Source: Trichobilharzia regenti
Taxonomy: Eukaryota; Platyhelminthes; Trematoda; Strigeidida; Schistosomatidae
Assembly (NCBI GenBank): GCA_944472135.2
Contig: OX235270.1
Span: 121,783,842 to 121,847,841 of the forward strand
Length of the DNA stretch: 64,000 nt
Direction: 5' to 3'
The notes beneath the pieces were generated by a model. The model saw only the letters and a program-made list of their open reading frames with translations, made no database searches and was not told the origin of the DNA. Positions 46,931 through 59,029 of this stretch are shown in pieces (positions within the stretch are counted from its first letter, which is position 1; each line of letters starts with the position of its first letter). Made by a program: the position numbers and the translations under genes.

Positions 46931-47772
46931 AGTCTAGGAGTTAAGCACTACAACTTTTACTTTACTGAATACACCAGCAGACTTTACATAAACACTTGAC
47001 AGATCAAATTTATACAGGGAGTCAGTAAGATTTAGTAAACTAAAAGTGCTTTCGGTTTCCACAGGAGTTCTCCGTGCCGAATTTATTCCTTCAAGGGCCT
47101 ACAAAGATTAAAACTTCAATTAAATAACACTGATGTGGAAGAAATTCCATTCTTCATTACTACACTTAATGAAAATGAACTTAATGAAAATGAATGCACT
47201 AAGAACTCAGTGCAACTCGATACACAATAGTATATATACAAATAAACTGAAAAATAATGCCCTCCTTACCTTCTAAACAACTTGTCTTTATTCCAGGATT
47301 ATAGTTTTTCACGTATGAGCCTGAGTTATGTCTACGAAATCGCAATATTACATCAGTTAAATCTTCCCCGAAAACCAAGGCCACTTGAAACCAATAGCAA
47401 CATAGCAACAAGCGTCATTGAGGGGATATGCAATAAAGTCGCTCAGTATGAGGCGTGTTAAGACTGTTACTACCGTGAATTGATTTGACCCCTTAACCAG
47501 CTAGTCCTCCGGTATCGTCGTCAAATGAAAAGATATGATAGTAATAATCGTAATAATAATAGTAGAGATAATTAATGAATCTTTCAGACTAACAGACAGA
47601 AAAGGAAATAAGAAAACGTTACAACAGTCAGCTGATTAAATATGAAGAATAATATGAATACTATTTATATATATATATCGGCAATAATGATGGTAATAAT
47701 AATTGTAGTTAAAGTTGTCAGGAGAGTAAGACGGGAGAGAGTGTAAAGAAGTAAAACGACAAGTTTAACTGT
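46931..47772. other. spacer with trinucleotide-rich tail of CR1-C
   Basis: 47520-47700 is rich in AAT triplets, as expected beyond the 3' end of the antisense CR1-C element. The rest is unassigned. Confidence 0.45.
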
Positions 47773-49325
47773 CTACCCCTGAATGGTGTATGCGACTTTA
47801 AGGGGATAGGCATTTGGATGCGGTCCTTGTGTCGCTGCATAGTTGTCTAGCCTTCGCTTAAAGGCGTCCACAGACGGTGCCATAGCTACATCTGCCGGTA
47901 AGGAATTACAGGGACGGCGAACCCGCAGGGAAAAGAAGTGGGAGCGCACCCGGGTCTTTGCCCTCTGATGATCTATCCTTCGGGGATTACTACGGGGGAG
48001 CCTATACCCACTCAATGTCAGAACACTTTTGTTTGGGTGGTTCTGGCCATTTGTTATTTTGTAGGCAGTAATTATTTCCCCCCTAAGATGTCGGTAGCTG
48101 AGTGTGAATAGGCCTAATTTCTTCAGGCCTTCATCATACGGTTTATTTTGGAGACCAACCACTCCTTTTGTTGCCCGTCGTTGGACTCTTTTCAGGGGGT
48201 TGGAGTCTCTTCTAAGCACGGGGGTGCAGTAATGTTATGCACTTCAAGGTGTGGTCAGGAGTGAGTGCACCCGACTGTCTATGCGTAAAGTGTATGACCG
48301 CGTGTGCCCTCACTACATCCCCCGTGTAATTTACGCTTGTGTTCATTTTCCCGTTACAACTATACTTAAGTCGCGTTCCAAAGTTTTGAAGGACAAGTTT
48401 TCATCGCACAGAGTGTAACTTGCATTCTGCAGTCTACAGGTGCGTAACTTCACTACTTTGCACTTTTTCAGGTTGAAAGTCATGCCACTGGCCACCGCCC
48501 AGTCTTCCTGAAGGTTTAGATCTTCCTGCAGCCTATCTGAGTCCTCCGAACACTTTATCGCCCTCCATATCTTTACGTCGTCAGCGTATAGGAGTTGGGC
48601 AGCTTAGACAGCGTAGTTAGATCATTGATAAAATCAAGACATCAATGGTCCTAAGACAGAACCCTTTGACACTCCTGATGTTGAGCTGTGCCAAGATGAT
48701 CGGACTCGATTAACCTAAGTGCGAAATTGCCTGTCGGCTAGGTAGTCCTTTAACCATGACAGAAGTGATCACCTTTACCTGCTTGGCTTATTATATTTAG
48801 GAGGTCATGGTGAACAGCGTCAAATGCCTTCTCAAAGTCTAGGAAGATCACATGGACTGGAACATTCATATCCCAGCATGATGTCCAATCGTCTCAAGCT
48901 GATAGTAGGCTGGTAACGCAGGATCTGTCCTTCCTGAAACCTTGTTGGGCTTCAGTGAGTATATTAGACCTATCGAGGTATTCCCTGATGTAATCGTCAA
49001 TAATACTTTCTAGTACTTTTGATATCACTGGGATTAGAGCTACTGGTCTATAACTAGTGGCATTTGGCTTATCCCCACCCTTGAAGATTGGAGGAAGGAT
49101 GGCTCTTTCTACTCCCCTGGCAGTGTCCCCGAATCCATTGAGTGTTGGAACGAGTCGCAAAGGGGCCTACAGAGAGCTTCGGAGCACTGTTTCAGAACAG
49201 ATGGGCTGATGCCGTCACAACCTGGGTACTACTGCAGGGTTTATTTGGGGAGTAGCCACTAGGTCTTCCTCCTGTGAGATAGCGGTGCAAACATTTTGGT
49301 CCGTAACTGTAATATCCACATCGCT
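47773..49325 (-). mobile_element. CR1-C LINE, RT to C-terminus, antisense, 5'-truncated
   Basis: The minus strand starts in the pre-RT segment (INPAVVP, then GCDGISPSVLKQCS). It continues through ILPPIFKGGDKPNATSYRPV, QQGFRKDRSCVTSLL, motif A VIFLDFEKAFDAVHHD (near 48840), the catalytic LYADDVKIWRAIK (near 48585), FNLKKCKVVKLR, and ends in a long C-terminal frame 48219-47773 (LKRVQRRATKGVVGLQ, YRHLRGEIITAYKI). Catalytic residues persist but at least two frame changes break it. 5' truncation at about 49325 is typical of LINE inserts. Confidence 0.9.
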
Positions 49326-49347
49326 GTTTAGATAATATGATTTTTTT

Positions 49348-49400
49348 AAACATCGACTAGTAAAAATTTAAAATTAAAAAAATTTTAATAATCGATGTTT
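49348..49400. repeat. long imperfect AT-rich palindrome
   Basis: aaacatcga and tcgatgttt (9-bp perfect arms) enclose an A/T-rich inner part that also pairs (aaaattt against aaatttt). It sits immediately upstream of the CR1-C 5' truncation point and next to mini-element copy 2. Confidence 0.7.
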
Positions 49401-49427
49401 GGCTGTTTGGCGAAAGCTAAACTGTCC

Positions 49428-49530
49428 ATTATGGATAAGATTTTATTTTGACAAATCACAATGTGTTTTAAAGTTATATTAACTGATAACGTTTCGAGCA
49501 CAAACTATTGCTCATAATCATATCAGGTAA
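49428..49530 (-). repeat. hairpin mini-element, copy 2
   Basis: On the minus strand: CTGATATGATTAT, hairpin GAGCA/TGCTC with loop ATAGTTTG, then GAAACG, then CAGTTAATATAAC and the AAATCACA block. It is truncated relative to copies 1 and 3. Confidence 0.7.
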
Positions 49531-49563
49531 ATTGATATCGTATAATAATATATATTTCTTCCT

Positions 49564-49815
49564 GTTCATGCAGGAACATGTCAATTGTACAGGCATGGAT
49601 AAGTTATTATATAAATTACATATAATTTGATGTATGGTGAATTTACAGTTTGGTTGTTCTTTCTGACGTTAGAGTCAGTCGGAACAGTCTGCTATAAAGT
49701 CTGTTTGTGTAGCACATAAAGAGATATAGAAATATTGTCTTCACATTATCAAAAAACCCAGACATCAGATGAATGTAATACAAATATCTGGGAAAAATAA
49801 AGCTTGAAGTCAATT
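49564..49815. repeat. dispersed repeat shared with 58545-58790
   Basis: It shares tacaggcatggataag, attatataaat, tgtagcacat, attgtcttcacatta and tctgggaaaaataaagcttgaag with the later copy. It is probably the 3' part of a LINE or a non-autonomous element. Confidence 0.6.
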
Positions 49816-50519
49816 CTCTTATATAACTTTGTTGTGAACAGTTTATTGATGTATTATGTTGAGATCAGTGATATATTTATTCCATTTTTCAGCAGTCTTA
49901 TCGTAGTTTTATAACAGGAGAGAAATTTGATCGTGGATATGAAAACTAGATAAGGTCATGTTGGGTTGTTTTACTGCATCAAATGGTGCTGAGGTCGTTT
50001 CCAGAATTCTCCATTTGCTCCATTTGTGTCTGCATGGCGGACTGTATTCGTAAGTTGAGTAAAAATGTTGAAAACTGTTTGAAAACCAGTTGCTTCTTCA
50101 TTTCAGATCATGAATACTCATTTACAGCATGTTCGCCAGCGTTTTCAAATGGTAGAGTTGGGTCGTTCATGGAATTTGAGTGGTTATGAGGTAGACTGTT
50201 TGGAATTAATCCTCATTTCAGTTTAGGTGCAGGGTTGTTCGACCTCGACCAAAAGATGAATAGGAGCAGCAGAATACCAGAAAGAGAAAGTATGTGAACA
50301 TGAAAGGGACATTTGATATTTCATGCATATATAAATGTTTATGTCAATTGTATGTTATACTTTAGTAAATAGTTTTCTATATTGCAGTTGTGTTTTCACG
50401 TATTCATGCGAAGTCTCAGAGTTTATTTAGTGTCATTATATATATAATGAGTTTCAGCGTTTTAGTGTTCTAATAACTGATGCGTCTGAGAAATAAGTGG
50501 TGCGGTCTGGTTGGGATGG
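49816..50519. other. spacer, no gene recognised
   Basis: The open frame at 49983-50189 has no recognised similarity. Short tat runs near 50430. Confidence 0.4.
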
Positions 50520-53480
50520 TCATTGGGCCGAAACAGTTAATATAGAAAGCGTTTGAAGGTTACGGTAGAGTGACAGGTCCTATTTCTCAGGGTAAAATAA
50601 TCCTCTATCTTCCGAACTAAGCCTTTATGCATCCATGCTGTTAGATTATTATAGTTTTCAGATTGCTAAGGGTGTTGAAGTGCGTCTTTTAGGTGCTGTA
50701 GTAGATTAGTAGTTGATTCGTTCTAGGAGTAAATAGTTTATCAATATAATCAGTAGAGTGAAACAGTCTGTATACAGAGCGTTTGAAGCTTGTAACCGAA
50801 GAGCAAGTTCTGACATCTAGGGGCAGTCTATTCCATATTTTAGAATACATGACTGTGAAGGAGTTTTCACGGAGTGTTGACTTAAAAGAATGATTTTTCA
50901 CTGTGCAAGTTTGGTTACGCAGATCGTAAGAACCTTCCTGTGCGAATTGTATGTCCCTGTTACCTGAGAATGACATTTTGTGAAGGAGCTTAAAGAAGAA
51001 TATTAGGTTTATAATAAGTCACCTTGTCCAAAGTGGGTCAAGTTTTAGGATCATGCAGCGTGAGTTGTAGTCTTTCTTATAATCGTAGCCAAGCAGTTTT
51101 GAGGTAAATTATCGTTGGATACTTTCCGTCCTTAGCTTGTCACGTGTGCGAGTGCTGCCTATAATAAATGGACAGTATTCCAGTGGTGGTCTGACACATG
51201 TTTTGTGCAGAATTAGCTTGGCTTCATTGTCGTGAAAGTTCCTGAGTATGCATCCTACGAGTATCCTCGATTTTCTAGTCTGTGGTGCTACTTGCTCAGA
51301 GAATGTCAAGTCACTAGAGTACCTCAGGCCCAAGTCAACGACACTTCGGAGTCTGGTTATGTTAGCAGATTGGAGCGTTAATTTCAGGTAAATTGAAGGT
51401 GCGCCGAAGCAGACCCAGCCACATTTGTTCAGATTAAATTGTAGATTCCATAAGGACGACCAAGCAGTCATTTTATCTAATTCCTTCTGCACCACATTCT
51501 CGAAGTTCCCTAAGTCATCACATTGGAATGTATAAGCTACTTTTAGGTCATCTGCAAAGATGAATGGTTTCCCGTGCGAGAAGCAAGCGCATATCATTGA
51601 TGTATAGTGTAAATACAAGGGGTCCAATGACACTACCTTGTACTACACCAGAAGTGATAGGGCTAGGTTTGGAGGTTGCAGGCCCGAGTTCAACTATTTG
51701 GGACCTATTGTTAAGGAATGATTTAAGCCATCCTAATAATGGGTCACGTATTCCTAAGGAGTTCAGCTTATTTGTTAGCAGTAAGTGGTCAACACGGTCA
51801 AATGCCTTAGAAATGTCAAAGTAGACGACAAGTACTGGTTGCCGTCTGTCACGACTGCTGGTTACAAAATTGAAGACATGTTAAGCATGATCTGGATTTC
51901 AGGAATCCATGTTCGTTCGAACTAATAATATTGCAGCTAAGCATATGTTTGATTAAGTTATCTTTGACTAGTCTCTCCATGATTCTAGATGCTATAGGTG
52001 TGATATTGATCGGCCGGTAGTTACTGACTTCAGTCTTTGAGCCAGATTTGTGTTTAGGCATAATAAATGTTGTTTTCCATATGTCAGGGTAAGTTTGGGT
52101 TTCTAGGGACATTATGAATATTTTAAGCAGCAGTAGAGGAATGTCAGGGCCACGATATTTATAGTGCTAATTTGGTTAATTGATATGATTATGAGCAATA
52201 GTTTGTGCTTGAAACGTCATCAGTTAATATAACTGTAAAACACAGTGTGATTTGTCGAAATAAAATCTTAACCATAATAAACTTATGCTCTACCACAATG
52301 CCCAAGTTTTATACTTATATCGAAGGCTGAACTGAATGTTTCAGCCATCTCGAGACTAGTGAGATATTGACTGTTTGGGCCTACTAAGGCGCATGACCCC
52401 CGGTTTGTCGGTTTTCTTTCCGACATGAATCGGTACAAGCTTTAAGGGGTTTCCTAGGAGTTTTTTAGCAGGGTTTGCCTGGAGTGACCTCCTGTCTCTC
52501 CTGACCCTTGCACTGTATCGGTTCCTGAGTTCCAGGTATGCGTCGTGGTCAATCTGACTCTTAGATACTCGCCTCGTAAACCAAGCCTTCCGCTTTGCGT
52601 GCAGAATACGTTGCGTGCCTCTCTTTTTGGGCTGTGTTGTGACTAAAGTGATGGTATCCGAGATTTCTATATGAATAATCTTTTTTACCACTTCCTAGTG
52701 TTTATCCACAGATAAGTCATCCCATGCTAAGGGCAAGTCTGCGTCGGACAAGAGCCTCCGCATTTAAGCATAGTCAGCCTTGCTGTAACATAGGCATGGT
52801 CGCGTAACATCCCACTGCAAACGCTCACGGAGAACAAGATCGAAACCTATGACTGCGTGGTCACTACTTCCTAGAGGAGTCATGATCTGAACCTTTTCGA
52901 CGAGTTGGCCACTAGTTAGAACATAGTCTAGTTTTGATGACTTCCCACTAGTGCCTAACCTAGTGTCGTCTCTAACATCCTCAGCCAGTCCCGTGTTTTG
53001 AACTGTTTGCAGTAGGTTTCGGTCAAATTTTCCCTTAGCATACCCCGAGCCAAGGTTCAGTGATGGGGCATTGAAATCTCCATCTATGGTGATTTGGTCG
53101 TAGCCCAAGTCCCGTATCCCTGTAATAATGCTGAGCAGTAGCTGATTGTGCTCTGCCCCACAGTTGGGAGATCGGTAGATGCCACCCAGTAGATGCTTGG
53201 TGTGGCCTTCGGTGAAATGACACCATGTGGAGTCTGAAAGTTCAATAAGTGATAGGTCCGTTGCGCGCACACATTTAAGTTGCCTATCAGAGTTTATAGC
53301 AACTCCTCCTTCGTTACTATCCCTGTCTCTTCTGACCAGAACCACATCACTTATACTGATTTCATTGTCGGCGATAGTGGGGTTCAGCCACGTTTCAGTG
53401 AGAATGATCATTTTCAGTTGTAGGTGTGCTTGGAGATTTCGGAGTTCACCTACTTTTCCTCTCAGCCCCCTCACGTTTCT
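50520..53480 (-). mobile_element. CR1-A LINE ORF2 (endonuclease, RT, tail), antisense, decayed
   Basis: The APE-type endonuclease lies at 53474-52764 with motifs LTETWLNP, GGIYRSPN, DGDFNAP, KLDYVLT and GSSDHAVI. The pre-RT linker is at 52691-52356. RT is at 52112-51110: MPKHKSGSKTEVSNYRPINI, HGFLKSRSCLT, VVYFDISKAFDRVDH, GVVQGSVIGPLVFTLYIN and the catalytic FADDLKVAYTF. The tail is at 50976-50689, with a partial duplication of it at 50520-50600. Frame breaks occur near 51849 and 51610, and a mini-element interrupts the linker at 52172-52325. It is the most complete LINE in the window. Confidence 0.92.
52172..52325 (+). repeat. hairpin mini-element, copy 3, inserted in CR1-A
   Basis: CR1-A coding similarity stops at about 52325 and resumes at about 52165. 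In between lies the mini-element in full: ttgatatgattatgagca, hairpin with TGCTT, GAAACGTC, ttaatataactg, aatcacactgtg (reverse), and the aagtataaaacttggg end. About 155 bp long. Confidence 0.75.
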
Positions 53481-53587
53481 ATATAGGCAGTCGGCAGTTA
53501 GTCTAACAACCTCAGAGTGTTGTGGGGTAGTTGACGTGAAGCTCTCTGCTGGTGGGGGACTTGATGTTGAGACTGGTTGGCCGATTC

Positions 53588-55050
53588 CTAGAGGACCGGC
53601 CCGTTGTAGTATTTTTCCGTGGATTTAGGCAGGACGCTTGGGTGACACAGACTGTTATTCTCAGAACTGCATCTCTCTAGTGTCACTGAAGCTTGAGGAC
53701 GTATTAAAGCCTCAGTTTGCTGCCTCCTTATAGTTCGGGGTCTGCTTTCGCAGCATCGGATGTTTCCTCCCATTTTTCCCTTGGTTTCATACCACCGTTG
53801 AAGTGATATGGACAACTGCTCCGGGGAGTTGAATGTGACACTTAGCAGCTTTGGAGAGCTACTCAGTGTGAGATGGGCGGGGCAAGGTAGTCGGTAAATG
53901 GAGACGGTTCCAGATGCGCCAAGGGCCATATGGGTCGACAGCCATCTCTATTGCTGTACGTCGTGCATGTGTTCCTCACAAGCAGTGCCGGATTCCAGCT
54001 CCGGAACACCGTGTACCACCATAGAGGTGGGAGGCATCAGTTCCAGTGACTCCCTCGCCATTTGTCTGATAGCCCATGGTCTGTCTTGTCTCACCCTTAT
54101 GTTCGAACCTCTGTCCATGGCTAGTACCTGAACAGTCAATAGTACTTTTTCGGTCTCTTCGGCAGAGTTCTGTGTAACCCTTAATGCGGGTGGCCTACTC
54201 TGAGGCGTGTGGACACCCCCGTACAGCTTGCACGATTTTGCTGAACTAATGTTCAGACCTAATTTATCGCACAGGTTTGACCACTGTTCCTGATCAAACA
54301 GGGCTCGTCGTTCAAGCAAGCCATCCTTGCTCACAGGTACATTAAAGAGGATAAGAGAGTTAGACCGACTAACCTCAGACTTAGGTTTGGCCTTCGGCTT
54401 TTGTGTTCCTTTGCATCATCAGGAACATTAGGCTTCATCGGTATCTAGCCAGACATTTTTGTGTTGCCAAGCTTGCTAGTGGATGCAAGTGGCGCTTCTG
54501 TAATTCTGTCTTCCCCTGATGTTGTGGGTGCAACCTTGTGAATCTTCACCTTGTGAAAATTGGCATTTCCAGTCAGTAGGACTGGTGTGTCCTTCTTGCT
54601 GTCTTTGCCAAGTTTTGGCAGTGTGATGTTAGCAGGTGAGGAGCTGCATGAGACTGTGTTGGGACACAAGAGCGGCGTGTTGTTTTCGCCATCCACAGAC
54701 ACGCTTTGTGGGACTATGCCAGGGCGACAAAGTGGACAAATGTACCAAAACCATGGGTATGGGTTATTTCTCATAAACTCGTAGTATGCTTTCGGTACCT
54801 CTTTGTCACAACAGCAGTGCACCCATTGTTTACAAAAATTTCATTCAAACGCTGAGTCAGCTTTAGAAACTACGACACTGCACGCCTGACATTCGCCTCC
54901 CTTCCTTGATGATGCCTTCGATGTCCCATGACGTCTTGAACGTTTCCTTTTAGGTTTGTTGCATTTTACATACTGGCCTTCAGTTGATGCAGGAGTTGTA
55001 TTCTGTCCCCCTGGTATTCCCTGAGCCGTTTCAGTACTAGACTGTGGCAA
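53588..55050 (-). mobile_element. CR1-A LINE ORF1 with PHD-like zinc finger and RRM-like region
   Basis: The minus strand opens with a basic stretch (KPKRKRSRRHGTSKASSRK). A PHD-like C4HC3 arrangement follows: CQAC, then FCKQWVHCCC, then WYICPLC. An in-frame TGA at 54843-54841 lies two residues before FC, where a cysteine ligand is expected. Then a frame at 54334-53948 and one at 53929-53588 (TLSSSPKLLSVTFNSPEQL) fit a nucleic-acid-binding ORF1 region, with frame breaks near 54440 and 53940. ORF1 proteins of LINEs bind the element RNA. The sequence upstream of ORF2 confirms its place. The copy is inactive. Confidence 0.75.
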
Positions 55051-56245
55051 TGCAGGCGTAGTATGAGGACAGACGAAACCTACACGAGTCCTTAAGATCG
55101 GTATGCTTGAGCGGGTTGAAGTCCCTGGGCATTTGCCTTCTGTGGCTGAAGCCCTTTTGACTGCAGAGTATGGTGTTTAAGTGCCTTTTCTAAGTCTGCT
55201 TTCGACAGCCATATTAACAATCACTGTGACTTATGCTATATACAAATGAGAGTGCAACAGTATCTACCCTCAAGTACAAGAATAAGACTGAAAAAGTACA
55301 AGACGAGGAAAAGAAAAGGTTTTCGACTTTACCTAGTACTTTCTGGATGATCGGCTTCACGGAAGTTTCGTGGTAGACAAACAAGTCTTGTTTATCTGAA
55401 CAAGTGAGGAAGATGCTGCTACAAAAGTAGCACCTGAAGCTTTGGCAGTAGTTTCGAGACAGCCGGACTTACCACACAGAGATTCAATATGTAAGTAATG
55501 GTTGAATTTAATTCACCAACTGGGGAGATCAGGTTTCCCAATCGGATAATTCACAAAATTGGTATTTTCCGGTTAGAGAGGAAAGGCAGCCTGTTGATGG
55601 CCGTAATTTTGAGTGCCCACGAGTGAGATAAACAAGTGATTTACTCGCTTGTGATCGGCCAACTTGTCATTCGAGTTGAGGTAACTTCAAACATCATGTA
55701 GCTGCTTGGTTAAGTTCTGAATTTCCAGGAGCGTTTTATGAAGTCGGATAGGTAACTCACAACACAGACTATTACAGCTCAGGAGTGAAATGATATACCA
55801 GTGGATTTATTTGCTGAATTCAATGAATTCATGCCATATAAAGATGTACGGACTTCTCAAGAGTGTCAAGAATGCAAACAATGTTCTGAAGAGGTGATAA
55901 CTTCAAGCAACCTCAGTTATCGCTTGACCATTATTTTCGGAGATCCTTAAATATGTATAATATACACAGTGGTCTGGTTAATCATGATATAAACGGCATG
56001 GTTGATGCAGCATATTAGTATACTTATGTAGGTATACCTAGATATGCTGTGTTCTTGCCACGAAGCCCGGAAAGCAGGTATCAAATGTCTCAGTAAGCGG
56101 TGTAATACATCTGTATCGCGGTACGTTTAACGTTTGCGTTACATTTTTACGTGATTCGTTACATAAAATTTATCTTGTTGTAATACTTGCACAAGTACTA
56201 TACCACTTCCATACTTGTAACCATTAACTCTTATTTCTAATAGTT
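55051..56245. other. CR1-A 5' region and spacer to CR1-D
   Basis: No frame is recognised. 55051-55200 probably still belongs to CR1-A ORF1 or its leader. The segment before 56246 is the presumed CR1-D leader. Confidence 0.4.
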
Positions 56246-57828
56246 ATGGTTAATCAAAGTAAAAAGCAACGAACCCAATCCCCTGCAAAACTGGTGTCTA
56301 ATTTAACGTCCTTGATTGCTACATCAAGCAACACACCCCCTACAAACGGCTATAGTGAGTCACATAACTCACTTGTATGCCGTAAGCGTCGAGCTGAAAC
56401 TGAGGATAAAACTGTAGTGACAGCTAGTATTAGCACTACTCCTAAAAATTCAGTACCCTCTGCTCATACAGAACTCCTCCCTTCACCTTATGTGCTTATG
56501 GAGAAACTCCAGCCATCAAGCTCTTTTTCAGTACTATCTTCAGAAATAGAACTTCTAAAGTTGTCTATAGGAGAACTTAAGGCTGAGTTAAGGGAAATAA
56601 AAAACAGTAAGTCAGTAAATGCTGGAAACATCGAAACCAATACCGAGATATCCAAATTATCAGATCAGATCAGCGATATCAGATCGCAGGTCTGTGAACT
56701 GACACCTCTAACTATCCTCATGAAAACTGTAAACCTTAACAAGCTTGACACAGAATCGGTAACTAAGGTAGATAACCTCATTAACTTTGTTACCACAGAA
56801 GTAACAAAACGACTCGACGCAAAACTGAGTGCTATTGTCTACAACGTTCCGGACAATGAGGCAATAAAAAAGGTACAGCGCATCTTACTTAGTGAAGCGA
56901 AAATGCCTAACTCCAAGACTAAGTGCTATAGGCTGAAGAAGAGTCAACATGAAAAGTGTTGTCCTATTCGTTTTCAGTTCGAAACACCGGCAGAGACCAG
57001 AAAATTCATCCACTCCCAACACACCCTATCGCAAGCCAGAAACTACAAACATATAAAGGTCGGGGTGGACAAAACAGTCATAGAAAGGCGCGCATACAAT
57101 TATCTCGCTAAGACTAATTGTGAAATAGGTAATAGGACATTGCAAGCAGCCATTATTCCCAACCCTGTGAAAGATACAGTAGACCCCACCGCATCACCCC
57201 TCTCAAAACACACAGAAATATCCCATCAGAGTGCAACACCAGCCGAAAGGCCACTAGACTGTAACCAAATAAATAATAAAACCATACCGCCCATCACCGC
57301 AGAATCTAAAATGCCACTAAATAACCCCAGAAAAAAAGTCAAAACCCCCGAAATTCGACTTTGTCCTCTCCTAGCTATAACTCCATTGCTAAAGATAAGG
57401 AAAATATGCCCCTAAATCATACCAACAAAAACAGTGGCAGCTTAAATAAGCCCACACTCCCCACGGTTAATAGTATTAGCACTCACAACGTGCTAAATCG
57501 CACCGTGGCACACACTAATATCCAATGTCACAATAATGTCACCCTCAACGGTACAAGTGGTAATAGTCAGAACTCGGCTACCAACAACTCAGGGTCTTCA
57601 GAGTATGGCACACAAACAAATTTCGACCGGATATATGGTACAAGTCTGCTGGGAACTAACCCACAATGCAGTACACACGAAACCCACACAAGGACACAAC
57701 TAGCATCAAACAATAGGTGGAATAATAAGCCATGGTCATCACAAGGATCCAATCATTTTTTATCCCCCGCGTCCCTGTCAGCGTTGAAAAAACAGCTGGT
57801 AGGGATGTTGACACTCCTAAACCACTAG
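56246..57828 (+). mobile_element. CR1-D LINE ORF1 (coiled coil plus nucleic-acid-binding domain)
   Basis: A 389-codon frame has a Ser/Thr-rich N-terminus. A coiled coil at residues about 90-120 (LSSEIELLKLSIGELKAEL) is followed by a second helical stretch (about 130-150). Residues about 185-290 look like a LINE ORF1 RNA-binding fold (LDAKLSAIVYNVPD, CCPIRFQFETPAETRKF). A frameshift near 57385 leads into an Asn/Ser/Thr-rich continuation (57361-57828). It is the best preserved single frame in the window after the gag frame at 62053. Confidence 0.8.
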
Positions 57829-57894
57829 TGCTGGCTCCCTCCTTGCATGAAAACAGGAACGGTCTAGTGCACCCGTATCCATTAGGTACACTTG

Positions 57895-58425
57895 ACACTT
57901 GCACAAGTATAGGCCAAATAAAGCGAGATTAGCTATATATAGGACATGTATCCGTCCCAAACTTGAATATTGTGCTCTCCTATTTAGTAACCTCAGGACT
58001 GTAAACAGAAAAAAAATCGAAAGTGTCCAGAGATTCCTCACGAAACGCATAATAGGGTTCGACCAACAAGTGGAATATGTTGACAGGTGTGTACGTCTGA
58101 AATTAGAGCCTCTGTGGTTAAGGAGAGTGAAGTGCAACTTATTTCTACTCTTCAAAGTCATTAGGAAACATTCCTACAGTAACTCATCCATAACGTGGGA
58201 AAATACGTGTAGCATTATACATTGCAAATGAACGTTGTCAGCCTAGGGATTTTTCTTTATTAATGCATTTATTAATGATACTTGCACTTACCTATTTCAT
58301 TACAATTTAATGATTCACCTCAGCACCTTTACTTTTCTAAAACAGCTTTGAATCCCTTGTAGAAGTTGTACTTACCTCAATATTGGTTGGTTATCATATA
58401 ATAATAATAATAATAATAGTATATT
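57895..58425 (+). mobile_element. CR1-D LINE ORF2 tail joined directly to ORF1
   Basis: The frame at 57920-58231 reads LAIYRTCIRPKLEYCALLF, RKKIESVQRFLTKRIIGF and RLKLEPLWLRRVKCNLF, the C-terminal segment of CR1-type ORF2. The endonuclease and RT (about 2 kb) are missing. 3' sequence ends in (ATA)n at 58399-58419, typical of CR1-like 3' ends in this window. Confidence 0.8.
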
Positions 58426-58544
58426 CTCATTTTGTACATGAGAGACGCCAGTTTACAGGCATCATCAATATGATAAATTACATATACGATTAGCAATCAT
58501 AATTAATAATAATGTTTTAATAAAATACACATTTTTTCCTACTT

Positions 58545-58936
58545 GTGTAGGACACACCAAATATACAGGCATGGATAAGCATTATATAAATTTCATAAAT
58601 TTGGTTCATGGTTAAGTTACATGGTTGCTGGCGTTTTTGTCTTAGGTCTGTGGGAACAATATGATAACCAGTCATTCAATGGAGCACATCATGAAATATA
58701 GGAATATTGACTTCGCATTAACAAAAAAACCCAAGTAAGTTTTGGATGGATTAAAAATACTTGGGAAAAAATAAAGCTTGAAGTTATTCCACAATATTAC
58801 TATTCATTCAATGGAGCACATCATGAAATATAGGAACATTGACTTCACATTAACAAAAAACCCAAGTAAGTTTTGGATGGATTAAAAATACTTGGGAAAA
58901 AATAAAGCTTGAAGTAATTCCTCAATATAACTTGGG
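58545..58936. repeat. dispersed repeat with 132-bp tandem duplication
   Basis: The family of 49564-49815. The segment beginning cattcaatggagcacatc at 58673 is repeated from 58805, with few changes. Each unit contains ttttggatggattaaaaatac and ttgggaaaaaataaagcttgaag. Confidence 0.8.
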
Positions 58937-59029
58937 TGTGTACAAATCCGAATCTTATTTTTGATTTGATTTATATCCAAATTGGGTAATAAGGAAGCTG
59001 TTTTTACAGATACGATCAGTTATGTTATA

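Noticed and set aside
52764..53274. additional minus-strand frames within the CR1-A endonuclease
   Set aside because: Alternative frames of the recognised endonuclease domain, with no independent similarity.
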